A stretch of 64,000 bases of DNA from Lunularia cruciata (taxonomy: Eukaryota > Streptophyta > Marchantiopsida > Lunulariales > Lunulariaceae): NCBI GenBank assembly GCA_948567375.1, contig OX419755.1:42413001-42477000 (forward strand), given 5' to 3'. The notes below the pieces were generated by a model. It was given only the letters and a program-made list of their open reading frames with translations, did not search any database and was not told the origin of the DNA. Below are positions 1 to 12,334 of the stretch, one piece after another (position 1 is the first letter of the stretch; the number at the start of each line of letters is the position of its first letter). The translations under genes were made by a program, and so were the position numbers.

Positions 1-1375
1 TAAAATGTTAAAAATGTTAAAAATGTTAAAATGTTACAAGTCTTAAAATCTGTAATACTTAAATAATTTTTGAGATGTGAAGTGTTTACCATCAAAATTA
101 GACTCTCCACATCCTACTATAAATTATTTTATAGATCTCTATAAAACATTTGAATGATCTTTACAAGTATTGAAAAAGCACTAACTGAAATGCTTTATTG
201 ATGCATTTCCAAACTGAGTTTGAAATTTTGAATTAGGTGTCACACTTTGGAGCTCATCAAGTGATGCGTGATATGAAAAAACAATTCTCACTTTCTTGTA
301 TGAAATTCAAAAAATCATTGGATGTTACACATTGGAGCTTGTTGGGTGGTGCTAGATATGAACAAACAATTCTTACCTTCTTAGGTGAAATTAGCAAAAT
401 CACTAATATGCAGAGAACTAAAGTAGGTTCAGATTTGAGAAAATTGGTTAAGATTTCAAGACACAATGAACATTGAAATATTATTATTCATATCTATAGT
501 TGTAAATTTTACAAAATCACTATTAAGCAAAAAAAAGGGAAATCAATTTAGATTTGAGCACTCCTTGCAACATTCTTAAATTATGTTTAAATGCATATAT
601 TACATGTACTTTTAGGTATTAGCAAGGAGCTATGCAGAGAGCTATTTTTATTAGCAATAAACCTATTGAAAGATGTTTAGGTGTGTTTGGAAACTTAACT
701 TATACAAAGTTTCCTAAGTTGTATGAGTTCTTGAGTACTCCTTATGAGTTTACTATCATCCTATTCTAGACATAGAAAGCTTGTATACAAAGGGTTTCTC
801 ATTACAAACTATTATTATCTTGTTCTAGACCAAGAAAGCTTGCATACCAATGGTCTCTGATTGAAATGAATGTTATATGATGTTAGATTGATGCTCATAT
901 ATAAAATCTATAATGATTATTGATTTGGTAGAAGTTGAGGAGGAATTGAAAGTCGGACTAAAAGCTGAAAGAGAACTCAATGAACTCCATTGTAGCACTT
1001 GAACAAGCTTCTTTGCAATGAGTAAAACCTTATTGCACCAAGTGAACACCCTTGCAACCATTTTTCAATAGTGTGATTTCTTCTTGTCCAAATAAGATTT
1101 TATTTATTTTTTTGCTATCACCTCAAAGATATATTGCTTTCTAGATGTTTTTACAATTTATTACCATTTATATCCTATCTATGAATTTTTATCTTGAGTG
1201 GAAACTTATTGTAGTAATTTATCCTTGATTTCCTTTTCAAATTGTAGTATGTATCACTCAAAATATATTATTATTCTTTATATCCATCTTGGGAATTGCA
1301 TCAAGATGCACCATAGAATATTTACTTGTGGTCATGTAAGATCTTGTTTGCATTTCCAAATTATGCTTGATTCCA
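1..1375. other. AT-rich non-coding stretch with short imperfect tandem repeats
   Basis: I see no credible gene here. The first 40 bases are a short tandem array of an AAAATGTT-like unit. Positions 240-316 and 324-401 are two diverged copies of one ~84-bp unit (shared blocks include CACTTTGGAGCT/CACATTGGAGCT and AACAATTCT). Positions 745-800 and 805-865 form a second diverged pair built around TTCTAGAC..AGAAAGCTTG. The open frames inside are short and resemble no family I know. Confidence 0.5.
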
Positions 1376-2680
1376 TCAACATACTACCATTAGCTAGAAA
1401 AATTATCTAGAGGTGGAAGTTGGCTTGATAATATATTTAGTGATGTTAAATAAGATGGTCTAAGTAGAGGTGTCACCAAAAGAGTACTTCCACTAATAGT
1501 GTAGAGGTCAAAAACACCCTCAAAACTTTAGAGTAAAGTTTGAAGGTCTAAGCAAAAGTATTAGGCCTCAAAAAATGAAATTTTCTTCCTCCTTTGTGGA
1601 AAAAGGTGTTGCTTTCCCTCCCTTGTTTGTCTCATTGAGAGATTTCCAATGGTACCTCATCCATATTATTCTGAGCTTCATATCAAAAGATTCTCCAAAG
1701 ATTACCTTTGGTCAAACTTGTTTGACCAACCAAATAGGAAAAGGATAGACATGCCACAAATTCAAGCAAATAAGAGTGGAGCTTGTATGTCACCAATCCA
1801 TGTATTTGATCCAAGGGCATGACTTTCTTTGAGTGGATCCTCTTTGCTATATTAAAGACAAGGTGCTCCTTTGGGTCATCAGAGGATTGAGAATTGCAGT
1901 ACTCCGAGGATAGGAGAAGAGAGAAAACAAAGACTTCACACTCAAATATTTGATGCCCCAAAGGAGCACCTTCTCTTTATTATATAGACAAAGAGGATCT
2001 CCTCCAAGGAAGCTACACCATAGGATTAGGCACATAGATAGGTGACATGTCATCAACCTCCACCCTTGGATTACTTACTTGGATGGGTGACATGTCGGTC
2101 TAGGTTCTATCTAGCTCGTCAAACAAGCTTTGACCAAAGGGAATCTTTTAGGGAATCTTCTTGTAGGAGTCTCAAAATCACGTAAGGTATCATTGGAAAG
2201 GTCTCAACAAGACAAACCAAGGGGAGGAAGGCCAGCCTTTCATCCATTGGGGGGAGGAATATACACATTTTTGAGGCCTAATTCATCCATTTAGGCCTCC
2301 AAAATTGCCTTCAAAGATTTCAGGCATATTTTGGTTCTTACACTATGAGTAGAAGTCCCCTTTTGGTAATTCCTCTTTCTGATCTGTTTAGTCCATCATG
2401 TGTAACATCCTTCCATATGTTACTAAACCGATTCTCACCTTTAAATCATATGTCTAGCTATTGATTGTAAGGTTCTCAAGTCCATTTTGGTTTCTACTCT
2501 ATTAGTAGAAGTACTCTTTTGGTGATACTTCTATCTGATCTATTTTGACCATTATGTATAATATCATTCTAGATGTTACCAAACCAAATTTCACATCTAG
2601 ATCATATGGCTAGCTCTTGGTATTACAAGAATGAAACCTTGTGTTTCTCTTGGGGTTTCTAATGTCCTCAAGACAATATA
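1376..2680 (+). mobile_element. Family A (A2-type) LTR, split by an inverted solo LTR
   Basis: Bases 1376-1894 match the A2-type LTR seen at 13101-13679, including the blocks TCACCAAAAGAGTACTTC, ATTAGGCCTCAAAA, GTTTGACCAACCAA and AAGGTGCTCCTTTGGG. The LTR resumes at 2633 (GAAACCTTGTGTTTCTCTTGG) after the interrupting element and ends near 2680. Both outer ends are diverged, so they are accurate only to a few bases, and I found no outer target duplication. No internal region is attached, so it is a solo or truncated LTR. Confidence 0.75.
1895..2627 (-). mobile_element. Family A (A1-type) solo LTR, minus strand, TSD AGAAT
   Basis: A complete 733-bp LTR in reverse orientation, from TGCAGTACTCC (mutated TGTAATACTCC) to GGTATTACA. 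It is flanked by a perfect 5-bp target duplication, AGAAT at 1890-1894 and 2628-2632. It contains the internal tandem duplication that defines the A1 type. It lies head-on inside a plus-strand A2 LTR, so the two homologous LTRs make a long imperfect inverted repeat. Confidence 0.92.
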
Positions 2681-3410
2681 GTATCCAATAGTACTTCCTT
2701 TCATCAAGGTTTGGACCACAACTTTCTATCTTCATATTATGTTAGTTATCCATACGTCATGTCCTATGACACTACAATCTTAATGGGTTGTTCATTTGCA
2801 AGAAATTTTTCCTATTTAATATATTAAGGCTTTATAAGTAAACAAATAGTAAGTAAGACATTAGTGATAGTAATCTGCTATTGTGTTACTCCCACCAAGC
2901 TCTACATGCTCAAACATGCTCCCACCAAGCTATCATCCAATCAAGCTACCACATGCTTTTGAATGCTAATAAGATAAGACTTTCTAGTTTTGTTGATCAA
3001 ATAGTCAATAATTGCAAAATGCATGAGATCTACTAGAGAGAATAAGTCACTTGCCAAAAATATTTGGTTTAGAAAGTTGACCCTCATAAACATCAAGAAC
3101 AACATTTAACTTCACTTCATGCAAGATTAGGATTGTAATTTTGAGCTTCTATCTCTATCCATTGCTCAACAAAAGCCCTTTCAATAGGTGTTGATCCTAG
3201 AAGTATGGTCTTTTTGCCTTTCAATTTGTAGGCAATTTATCTTGCAATGGCTCTGGATTTTTCATTAATGAACATAATGCCACAAAATTTGATCAGCTGT
3301 TAATAAAGATCTCTCACATCCAACCATTCTTCAAGGAAGAACTACATATACTAATACATCTAGAATGATCTTACACAAGACAAACTTCTAATCTCAAATT
3401 TCATTATTAT
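2681..3410. other. Non-coding stretch, nothing recognised
   Basis: AT-rich sequence without a long open frame or a recognisable repeat end. A short local repeat occurs near 2890-2945 (CTCCCACCAAGCT twice). It separates the A2 LTR from the 3' LTR of copy A3. Confidence 0.4.
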
Positions 3411-3988
3411 TGTAATTTTCAAGGACATGAGAAACCTCAAGAAAAATATAAGGTTCCATTTCTCTTTACTCCAATGCCCCAAAGAAGGACCTTGTCTATA
3501 TAACAAAGAAGATCCACTCAAAAGGAGCTACATCCTTGGATCAAATACATGGATTGGTGACATGTTAGCAAGCTCCACCCTTAGATTAGCTACATGGATT
3601 CATGGCATGTTGATCCTTGTCCTATTTGGTTGGTCAAACAAGTTTGACCAAAGGGAATCTTTGAGGAATTTTCTTTTAGGAAGCTTAGAATAGCATAGAT
3701 GAGGTACTTTTGGAAAGATCTCAATGAGACAAACAAAGGAGAGAAAGAAATACCTAAACCCCAAGAAAGGAAAGATGATTTTATTTGTTGAGGCCTAATT
3801 CTTTTGGTTAGGCCACCAAAATTGGATCTTAAGTTTTCAAGCTATCTTTGACCTCTACTCTATTAGTGAAAGTACTTTTTTGGTGACATCTCTACTTTAT
3901 CTACTTAGATCATCATATATAACATCCCTAAAGATATTAACAATCCAATTTCCACCTCTAGATAATTTGTCTAGCTAATGGGATTAGA
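3411..3988 (-). repeat. 3' LTR of copy A3 (A2 type)
   Basis: About 578 bp, from TGTAATTTTCAAGG to CTAATGGGATTAGA. It matches the other A2 LTRs throughout and lacks the 156-bp duplication. On the minus strand it is preceded by a purine-rich stretch (AATGGAGGAGGTTTC) in the place of the polypurine tract. Confidence 0.85.
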
Positions 3989-6473
3989 AACCTCCTCCAT
4001 TTAAGACATAACATCCTTGTTGCAAAGCTATTGCTCAAAAGATTGTACTCACACTAGTGCATTGATCAAGTTAGCTACGGGCTCTTATGTTACCTCATGT
4101 GATGGGTACCCTTTCCAATGTATGTGATATTACACACATGGATGGCGGGTACCATAGATGCATTTTTGGTAAAAATGCATTTGACTTTATATTCCCCTGT
4201 GCCATCAATGAGTATTAGACAAGGTTGAGCTTTCTATATAGAAGGAAAGTGGAGCGATCAGGATGCAAATTTTTGTAGCAAGGAAACATGGATCACAAGA
4301 TAGATCTTCATGTGTGGCAATAGCTTGAGATGATAGGCCATTGTGCTAATTCAATGAATGATGAGAAAAGGGCCAATAAATAAGGATAAGCTTGAGAAAG
4401 CCAACTAACACAAGGTTGATTGTGGATAGCCACACTTGATCTCCAATGTTGAACTCCATGTGCCTATGATGTGCATGTGCATATTGTTTCTATCAATTAT
4501 GGACAATCTACAACTAGTGCTTTGCGTTCTCTGCACCTTGTTGAATCTTAGAAATAAAAGTGTTGACATCATCAAATTTTGTAACCATTGGGTGGATCTT
4601 TATTAAACTCAAAGGTGTAAAAGGTATTCTCTATACATGAAGAAGAATAGTGTGATTTGTGTAGATGCATTCATTGAATTGTTATAGGTAAATTCCACAA
4701 TGGAAGGAAGGTGTCTCACCTTTCTTGCTCCAATAAGGTGAAGTCCCAAAGCATAGTGCAATTGGACTGTTTTGTTTATCAATCAATTTATGGATGTTAT
4801 GCCATGGATATGGAAAGTTTAATTTTGAAGACACCAAAGAGTGTTCTCCAAAAATAACTCGTAAATTGAGTGCCCCAATTGGTAATGAGCACTCACAACA
4901 AGCCATGGTAAGAAAGGACAACAATTAAGTATTATTGAGCTAATTATGGAGCAATTATATCTTTGATTGTAGGACACATATGAATTATTTTGTTGAGTTG
5001 GTCTACAAAGACTAAAATGGAATCAAAACCTAAGGTGGTCTTGGGCAATTCATAAACCAGATCCATGTTGACCAACTTCCAATGTTGTATAAGAGTAGGG
5101 AAGGGTTGAAGGAGTCTTATAGAAGCTTGATTAGAAGCTTGATTTTATTGACAAAGTAGACAACTTTGAATATACTCTATCATATTGTTGCCTATCTTGG
5201 GCTAATAGTAGTGGCATTTGATTGCATCTAAGGTCCTAAGGTCTTGTCCACGCCAACATGACCTATAATGGTGAATCATGACATTCTATTGGGATAGTGG
5301 TTCTTAGGTCTCAAGTATCCAAGAACCATAACTTGTTATCACAAAAGGCAAATTCTTGGGTACTAGTTATGCCTTTGGATGATGGAGCTCCTATAATTTC
5401 TGGGTTAGTCTTTGTAGCAATAAGAAGCATTGGCTACAAATTTAGGTTCATCTTGACCTCTATAACTAGATTTCTCACCACAATCATTTGGGTAAATGCA
5501 TATGAAAGTTACTTATTGCCTTCCACATATGTGATTTTCATGTTAAATCATTATTTCTACTTTGCCCAACAAATTTTTCAATGGGATAGATATTTTTTGT
5601 ATATTGAGGTAGACTAGTAGTTTGTGGTGTATCTCCACTACAAATGCCTAGATATAGCTTCCAATGCTTGGTTATGAGAGTGGTGTGATGGTTGTACTTT
5701 GTTGTAATAGTTCTTGAGAGAAATATGCAATTGGGTGTAATCCATCACTCCATTCATCTTGTAGTACCACTCCTATTGCAATGCTTAATGCATCTATAGC
5801 CAGCTTGATTGGACATGTTAGGTCATGTTATTTCAAGATTGGTGCATGTAGTAATGTATCTTTTAATTTTTGAAAGGCCAATTCTTGTACAATTCCCCAT
5901 ATTCACTTTTTCCCCTTGCCAAGTAGTGTTGTTAGGGGTTGTACAAGCCTAGAGCAATCCTTGATAAATCGACAATAGAACCTAGTCAATCCCAAGAAAT
6001 TCTTGAGTTGAGTCTAATAGCTTGGAGCACCTCATTTTTGAATGACATATGCTCTATTTGTTAAAACTTAGATACCTTTTGTACTTACACTATGCCCCAA
6101 GTAATCTACTCAAACTTGCGAAACTTGTACTTTGAGACTTTGGTATAGAATTGGTTCTATCATAGAATTTGGAAGAATTTTATAGATGTTGCTTGTGCTC
6201 CTTCATTGTCCTATTGCAGACTAAGATATTGTGAAGGAAAGTAATATTAAACTTATCCAAGTATGGACAAAATATATCATTCATCAAACTCATGAAAGTG
6301 GCTAGTGCATTAGGGAGGCCAAATGACATCACTAGGTACTCAAAGTGACCATACCTTGTTCAAAAGGTAATTTTCTATATACCTTCTTCCGAGATCCTAA
6401 TTTGGTTATATCCACTTTGTAGATCAAGTTTTGTGAAATGTTTTGCACCATTGAGTCTATCAAACATGTCATT
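3989..6473 (-). pseudogene. pol 3' half of copy A3: RT end, RNase H, integrase, chromodomain
   Basis: Minus-strand translation in shifting frames gives, in order: RT ([34 protein letters not shown]) at about 5950-6473; RNase H (IDALSIAIGVVLQ, HPIAYFSQ) at about 5440-5860; the integrase zinc region (GHVGVDKTLG) near 5250; integrase core and C-terminus to about 4300; and a chromodomain-like end (WKGYPSHEVT) at about 4020-4180. There are many stops and frameshifts. The YxDD box reads F-L-H-N, so the catalytic aspartates are gone. It is a dead copy, older than the nested B element. Confidence 0.8.
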
Positions 6474-6907
6474 TGTAACAATATAGAGTTTACCAACAAG
6501 TTAGTTGAGACTAATGAAATATCAAATAGACCAAATTAGCCAAGAACTATAAAAATATCTAGAAGCATCTAAGAAGCTACTTGGTACTTTACAAGTATTG
6601 GGAAATGTGCATGCCAAGTAGATGGCTTCTAGAAGGAAAATTATTGGGAAACTTTCAAACTAGCTTAGCTTGCATGCTAAATATGCAGTTTCTAGAAAGA
6701 AGGTTCTTGATAAAGCTTCCTAGTTAGCTTGGCTTGCACTCTAAGAAAGCGGTGTTTAGGAAGCTACTCAAGACCCTTGTATTCTTCTTTGTTAATATCA
6801 AAGCCCAACTTCATATTAGGGATTTTGAGTTTCCCTCATTCAAGAATCCCAATGTGATCTTTCACCTTGATCTTCCATTCTCCTAGTTCTTTCCTTGGTC
6901 TATTACA
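6474..6907 (+). repeat. 5' LTR of B1 with adjoining tRNA-Met primer site
   Basis: 434 bp, TGTAACAATATAGAG to TCTATTACA. After one spacer base comes the primer site TGGTATGAGAG (6909-6919), a one-base variant of the initiator tRNA-Met site TGGTATCAGAG. The LTR carries decayed AGAAGCTTC-type repeats. The TATA region found in other B LTRs is weakened here (TTGTTAATATCAAAGC). Confidence 0.85.
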
Positions 6908-7204
6908 TTGGTATGAGAGTAATAATGGGATGGATGGAATACATAGAGCACCAAATCCATTTCTGCTAAACCATTGGGACTTTCATGTCCATGTACTATC
7001 CAAACATCATTTCACATAATTCATCATCTCACACTTTGTGTATAAGGTTTTTTTATGATCACCTTGTTTGATGAACCCTTGGTACTTCATATTGTAACTT
7101 ATGGAGAGCAGTGGACGTGTTGTATCTACATGTTAACTTAGATAAGTTGTAGGTAGTTTGATAAAGTAGTAACCATAATGACAATACCAGAAGTTATCAT
7201 TACC
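6908..7204 (+). pseudogene. B1 leader with relic of a small upstream ORF and a gag-protease deletion
   Basis: A frame from 6930 (start MDGIHRAPNPF..NHWDFHV) matches the leader frame of B2 (MDGIYGPPNPLPPNHWDFHV). At about 7177 a frame opens with MTIPEVI, matching the B2 gag start MVAIPDVI. It breaks off after about eight codons and jumps directly to sequence just upstream of RT. Gag and protease, about 1.7 kb in B2, are therefore deleted. Confidence 0.6.
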
Positions 7205-8460
7205 CTTTGATCATGGTATGCCCTTTAAGATTGAGTTATTGCTAAGAAGTACTCCAATGAGTAGACCAATCTATTGGCTCTCACCAAAGGAGTTGTATCA
7301 GCTGTGAACAACACAAATGGAGTTATTGGAAAATGATTTCATACCACATAGTACATCTCTTTAGGGAGCACCAATACTATTCATTCCAAAGAAGGATGGA
7401 AGACTTTGCTTTTGTATTGATTAACGTGGGCTTAATTAAACAAACAATGAAGAATGCATATCCCTGCCTTGAATTGATGACTTGCTAAATCAATTGACTA
7501 GAGCACAATATTTCTCCAAGTTGGATCTCCAAAGTGGCTATTGATAGATTTCCATTAATAGAGAAGATGTGCAAAGGACTACATTTCACTTAAGGTATGG
7601 GCAATTTGAATGAAGAGTTCTACCTATTAGGCTCACTTATGCTTTAGTAGTCTTCATGGATCAAATGCGTCAAGTGTTGGATGGACTATTGGATTAGTAC
7701 ATGGTGGTATTCTTAGATGATATCTTAATCTATAACAAGACTGGAGCAAAACATACAAATCACATACTGCAAGAAGTCAAAGTGTGCCTTTTGGCAAAAG
7801 GAATTACTCTCTCGGGTCACAAGATCTCATCAAAGGAGATCTAGATGGAAGAGAAGAAAATCAAAGCCATTATTGATTGGCCTTCTCTAAAGGATACCAT
7901 AGAATTGGAGGCATTTAATGGATTGGAAATTTTTTACCAACGGTTCATCCACTATTATGCTCATGTGGCCAGACCATTGATTGACCTTTGGAGAAGACCT
8001 CAAGCTTCCAATGGACCACCTAGCACAAAGAGGTATTCTAGAACCAAAGCATATGGTATCTTCAAGATCCATTCTTCAACCATATGATCCTCAACTACCT
8101 TGTATGATTGATTTCAAGGCTTTTAACTTTGCCATTGGAGTTGTGTTGCAATAGAATTTCTTGATGTGCTACATCTCATTGCCTTGATATCTTGCCAACT
8201 AAACACCATAGAAAGGAAATACTTTGCTCAAGATTAGGAACAAATAGCAATGGTATATGCCACAAAGGTATGGAGGTATTATCTCTTGAGGAAACAATGA
8301 TCATGCAAACCAATCACAGACCCTTGTTGTAGACATTTCATTTGGAACACATAAAGAGTTGACATCATTGATGGGAAGAACAACTACAATTATTTGATCT
8401 CAAACTTGAGTACAAACTCAATAAGTTCCATGTAATCCTAGATGTGCTATCATGATGACC
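7205..8460 (+). pseudogene. B1 reverse transcriptase and RNase H (decayed)
   Basis: RT motifs read in order: MELLENDFI, GAPILFIPKKDG, SKLDLQSGY, the catalytic box VVFLDDILIY at about 7709-7738 (both Asp kept), and FIHYYAHVARPLIDL at about 7945-7990. RNase H follows: DFKAFNFAIG (the catalytic D-A-S has become D-F-K), then YATKVWRYYLL and TNHRPLL. Premature stops are mostly TAG or TGA where B2 has CAG or CGA. The copy is non-functional. Confidence 0.8.
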
Positions 8461-8714
8461 TAATTTGAAGTTTATTCTTCTCATCATGAAGGCAATTACG
8501 ATAGTGTCAATTGACTCCAAGGTCCAAATTGAGTTGAGTAGTGCTTTACAACAAGACCCCTGCTTCTAGATAGTACATGGTCATCTTGCCACACATGACA
8601 AGGAATAAAACATTTTCTCCTTCAAGGAAGGCCATCTATTTTGTGAGAATCGGATCTATGTTCCAGCAAAGGACGATCTATGACTTGTGTGCCTTCAAGA
8701 AGCCCATGACTTAT

Positions 8715-9463
8715 TGTAATACCAATAATTAGATAGATGATCTAGAGATGAAATTTGGTTTGGTAACATCTGGAAGGATGTTATACATAAGGGACTTAGT
8801 AGATAAGCTAGAGGTATCACCAAAAGAGTACTTGTACTAATAAGCCAAAAACAGAAACATGTTTGGAAACTTTATAATCAATAGCTAAGCATATGATCTA
8901 GAGGTGAAACTTGGGGTGGTAACATCTAGAAGAATGTTACACATGATAGAGAACGTAGGTCAGAAAGAGGTATCACCAAAAGAGCACTTCTATTAATAGG
9001 GAAAAAGCCAAAATAGGCATGAAAACTTCAAAGGCAATTTCAAAGGCCTAAATAGATGAATTAGGCCTCAAAAATGTGTAGGTTCTCCTCCCTCCAAAGA
9101 AGGAAAGGCTAGCCTTCCCTTTCCCTTGGTTTGCCTTACCAAGAGCTTTCCAATGGTACCTCAACTGCATGATTATGAGATTCTTACAAGAAGATTTCCT
9201 AAAAGATTCCCTCTAGTCAAAGTCTCTTTGACCAACCAGATGGGACCAGGACCAACATGTCACTTATCCAAGCAAGTAATCTAAGGGTGGAGCTTGTTGA
9301 CATGTCACCTATCCATGTATCTAATCCTATGGTGGAGCTTCCTTGGAGTAGATCTTCCTTGGCTTTATAATAAAGAGAAGGTGCTCCTTTGGGGCATTGG
9401 AGGATTGAATGTGAAATCTGGATTTTCTCTCTTGAACATTTCTCTTATCCTTGGAGTATCACA
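8715..9463 (+). mobile_element. Family A (A1-type) solo LTR inside the B1 integrase
   Basis: 749 bp from TGTAATACC to GGAGTATCACA, with the A1-type internal duplication (units near 8738 and 8884). The flanks are CTTAT (8710-8714) and TTTAC (9464-9468). Both derive from one pentamer, CTTAC, by single C-to-T changes; the uninterrupted B2 element reads TTTAC at this site. It interrupts the integrase zinc-binding region between the codons for AHDL and the GHMGVDKTLG block. Confidence 0.9.
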
Positions 9464-9663
9464 TTTACCACTTGCTGGTCACATGGGTGTTGACAAGACC
9501 TTGGGTACCCTCCAATGCCAATGGTGGTGGCCCAACATTGCATGAGATATTGTAGAGTTTGTCCAATCTCATGAGAACTACCAATGCAACAAGGCCAACA
9601 ACCAGAAACCAAGCAAAGTCCTTCAACCACTTCTTGTCCTATATGCACAATGGGCACATTTAG

Positions 9664-11892
9664 TTGTGTTGTGGTTTTCATAGCCCATAGAAAAGTAACT
9701 TATCATAGTTTATCCTCACATTAGTGGAGTAGGTTGTATGATAGATCCGACAAATGAGATGTTGCCATGAGCAATCTATGTACATATATATGATTGACCA
9801 CGTGAGTTACAATCTTATCATGTTTAAGCACTCTGATGAATATAGAGGAGAGATGGAAGGTGTGTTTAGTCAAGGAGTCTTGAGGGGGAAGAGGACGTCA
9901 AGAGTAAGAGTTGTAGTAGAGGCGAGTGTTAGAGCTTTGGAGGAGGCATTTGAGCATATGATTTCCCATGCTCCTAATCTGTCCCTCCCAAATCCTTTTC
10001 TCATAAGACTTCAAATTCTACACTAAGATGGCTTACGAGATTGGATGGTGAGATGTTTTGAGACGCTATTCACGAAGTCGATGATGGAAAACCCATATCA
10101 TATTGTCCTTTTGGTGCTTACTTATGAGCAAGTCTAGGACTTAAAATTATATATGATCCTATATTTAGGAAATGATTGAATTTTTGCTGATGAGCTTCAA
10201 GGTGGAGATGTGCAATCCACTCGTCAAAAGATGAAGAGCTAAAAGATAAAATTGTAAGAGATTGATTTCCAAGAGGAGAAGTTTGGCATTTTTGGATGAT
10301 TGAGGGAGTTTGGGGAGTGTATTCAAGAAGAAAAGACCATTGTTTGACAAGCTACAATTATGAGACCAAGTTTGAGAGATTTGAGAGCAGACAAGCTACA
10401 ATTTTGAGACCAAGTTTGAGAGATTTGAGTCAATTTTGTGGGAGATATGATCAATTGAAGTAAGGGGGTAAAATTCTTACCCAAGAGGACAAGATAGACA
10501 ATTTGGAGAGCTCTATGAGACATTTTCTTGATCTGTTAAGTGGATAGGACAGATCACAAAGGGTTTGTATTTTTGAGCTCAAAAATGTAAAAATTTGATC
10601 AATCTCAAGTCAGATTTGGTCAATTGAAGTTGGAGTTTTGGAAAGTGAGGTGTTGGAAATGAGATGCTAATAAGGTTTGGGATTTTGGTCATTCTTGAAG
10701 ATGTGGTTTGATTCACCTTGTGAAAATTTTTAGTCTTGTTGGTGGTTAGTTTTTGCATCTCTATGCAGTTTTTTTAATGTGAATTCTTCAAATAGAAAAT
10801 TCAAGGTCTTGGATCAAGCATACCTAGGTCTGTAAAGCTCACAAGTTAAACCCGGCTCAAGAATTGATCCATATCTAGCGTTTGAGGTTGGATTAGTGTA
10901 TTAAACTTCAAAAAAGGTTAGACAAGAGCACAACCAACAACTTTGAAAATTTTGGTTGACTTTGGGTCCATAGAGTGGGAATTGATGCACAAAACTCTGC
11001 TGCAAATATTATCATAAGCTCAATAGAGCAATTTTTTTCCTCCATCTTGATTGGATATCAATTCTCCTACATTGTGACAATGATTAAGGGTTTTAGGTTT
11101 CTAGAGTATTTTTGAGGGTCAAGTGTACTTTTGAATCAGAAATTTGGAGAAAAATTGCCAAGAACCAAGAGCAAACCCTAAAATAGGGATTTTTAAATTA
11201 GGGTAAAAACCTATGAGCAATTGGCCAAGTTTGGGAGCTTGTCAAGGGAGTTGTAGTAATCAGATTGAGGCAAATTTAATGTCATTGGAAATTTTATCTT
11301 ATAGGCTTACCATTAAATCCTAGAACACTTGAGTTCAAGCCAAAAAAAGAGAGTTACACCCATTTGAGTTTCAAAGGATTTTCTGCAACAAAAGATATAG
11401 AAGTTCTACACTTGGATTAGGAATTGGCTGAAATCTGAAGTGCATAATTGAGTAAACTGGAGTACAGATTGAAATCAACTTGAGGATAGGATGGGGAGCT
11501 TTGAAGCTGAATTCCACCAAAAGCAAAGAGAGTTGTTGTTGACTTCTTGTGGTTGGATCCTCTCCGTGCTTGCATGCTTGTTTGTACGCCCTATTGGTTT
11601 GGATTGGTGTGCGAGTGTTGCACTTAGGTTATTCTCTTCTAAGAATTCTATGTATTTCTCCTTGGTAATGTTGGAAGTGATGACCAACAGACCAGGAGTG
11701 TGTGTTACGATGGCAATTTGAGTTGCCCATTACCACCTTAACCGATAGCAAGAATACCAAAACCTAGAGCATAAGGTTTTACTGGTTCTACACACGCTCA
11801 AACTATTAGGGACAAGTTAATCTACAACCTCTGATATATAGGCTCCATAGCTAGGCACCCTGTGTGTTTCTAGAGAGAGAAAGGCAAAGTAT
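9664..11892. mobile_element. Unclassified 2.2-kb insertion within the B1 integrase
   Basis: The B integrase stops at about 9664 and resumes at about 11893, so this block is an insertion. Its edges show a weak repeat (CATTTAGTT / AATGTGAGCTT), possibly a decayed target duplication. I find no RT, integrase, LTR or transposase motif. A 44-bp unit is duplicated at 10345-10432 (GACAAGCTACAATT..GAGACCAAGTTTGAGAG twice). The frame at 9754-10026 is open but unrecognised. It could be a non-autonomous element or a solo LTR of another family. Confidence 0.45.
10345..10432. repeat. 44-bp tandem duplication
   Basis: Two adjacent copies of a unit containing GACAAGCTACAATT, GAGACCAAG and TTTGAGAGATTTGAG, differing at only a few positions. 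The better match between the copies suggests that the duplication is more recent than the surrounding decay. Confidence 0.8.
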
Positions 11893-12334
11893 GACAATGT
11901 GAGCTTAGATCTCATTATATCTTTGCCCAAGACAAAGCAAAGGTAACATAGCAACTTTAGTGTTTGGGGATAAGCTTAGTAAGCAAATCCATTTGGCACC
12001 AACCTTTGATATAGTGGACACTCCAGCATTGGTCCAAATCTACTTCAGCAATGTCTTCAAGCATCATAGATGCCTTGTGTACTCATCTCCTATAGTGATC
12101 CTTGATTCACCAAAAAAATTTGGCAAGCATTCTTTTAGATACTTAGCACCAAGCTTGCTTTGTCTATGGTCTATCATCCTCAAATCGATGGATAAATAGA
12201 ACATGAAAATTGCACCTTGGAAGATATGTTGTGTGCCTTTGCTAATATTTACCATACCAATTGGGATGAATGTCTTGCAATTGTTGATTTTCCCTTCAAT
12301 CATTCCAAACAAGCAAGCACCGGATTCTCTCCCT

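Noticed and set aside
8715-9463. Bacterial, phage or CRISPR content anywhere in the window
   Set aside because: No prokaryotic gene order, ribosome-binding sites or regular repeat-spacer array; all recognisable genes are plant transposon genes.
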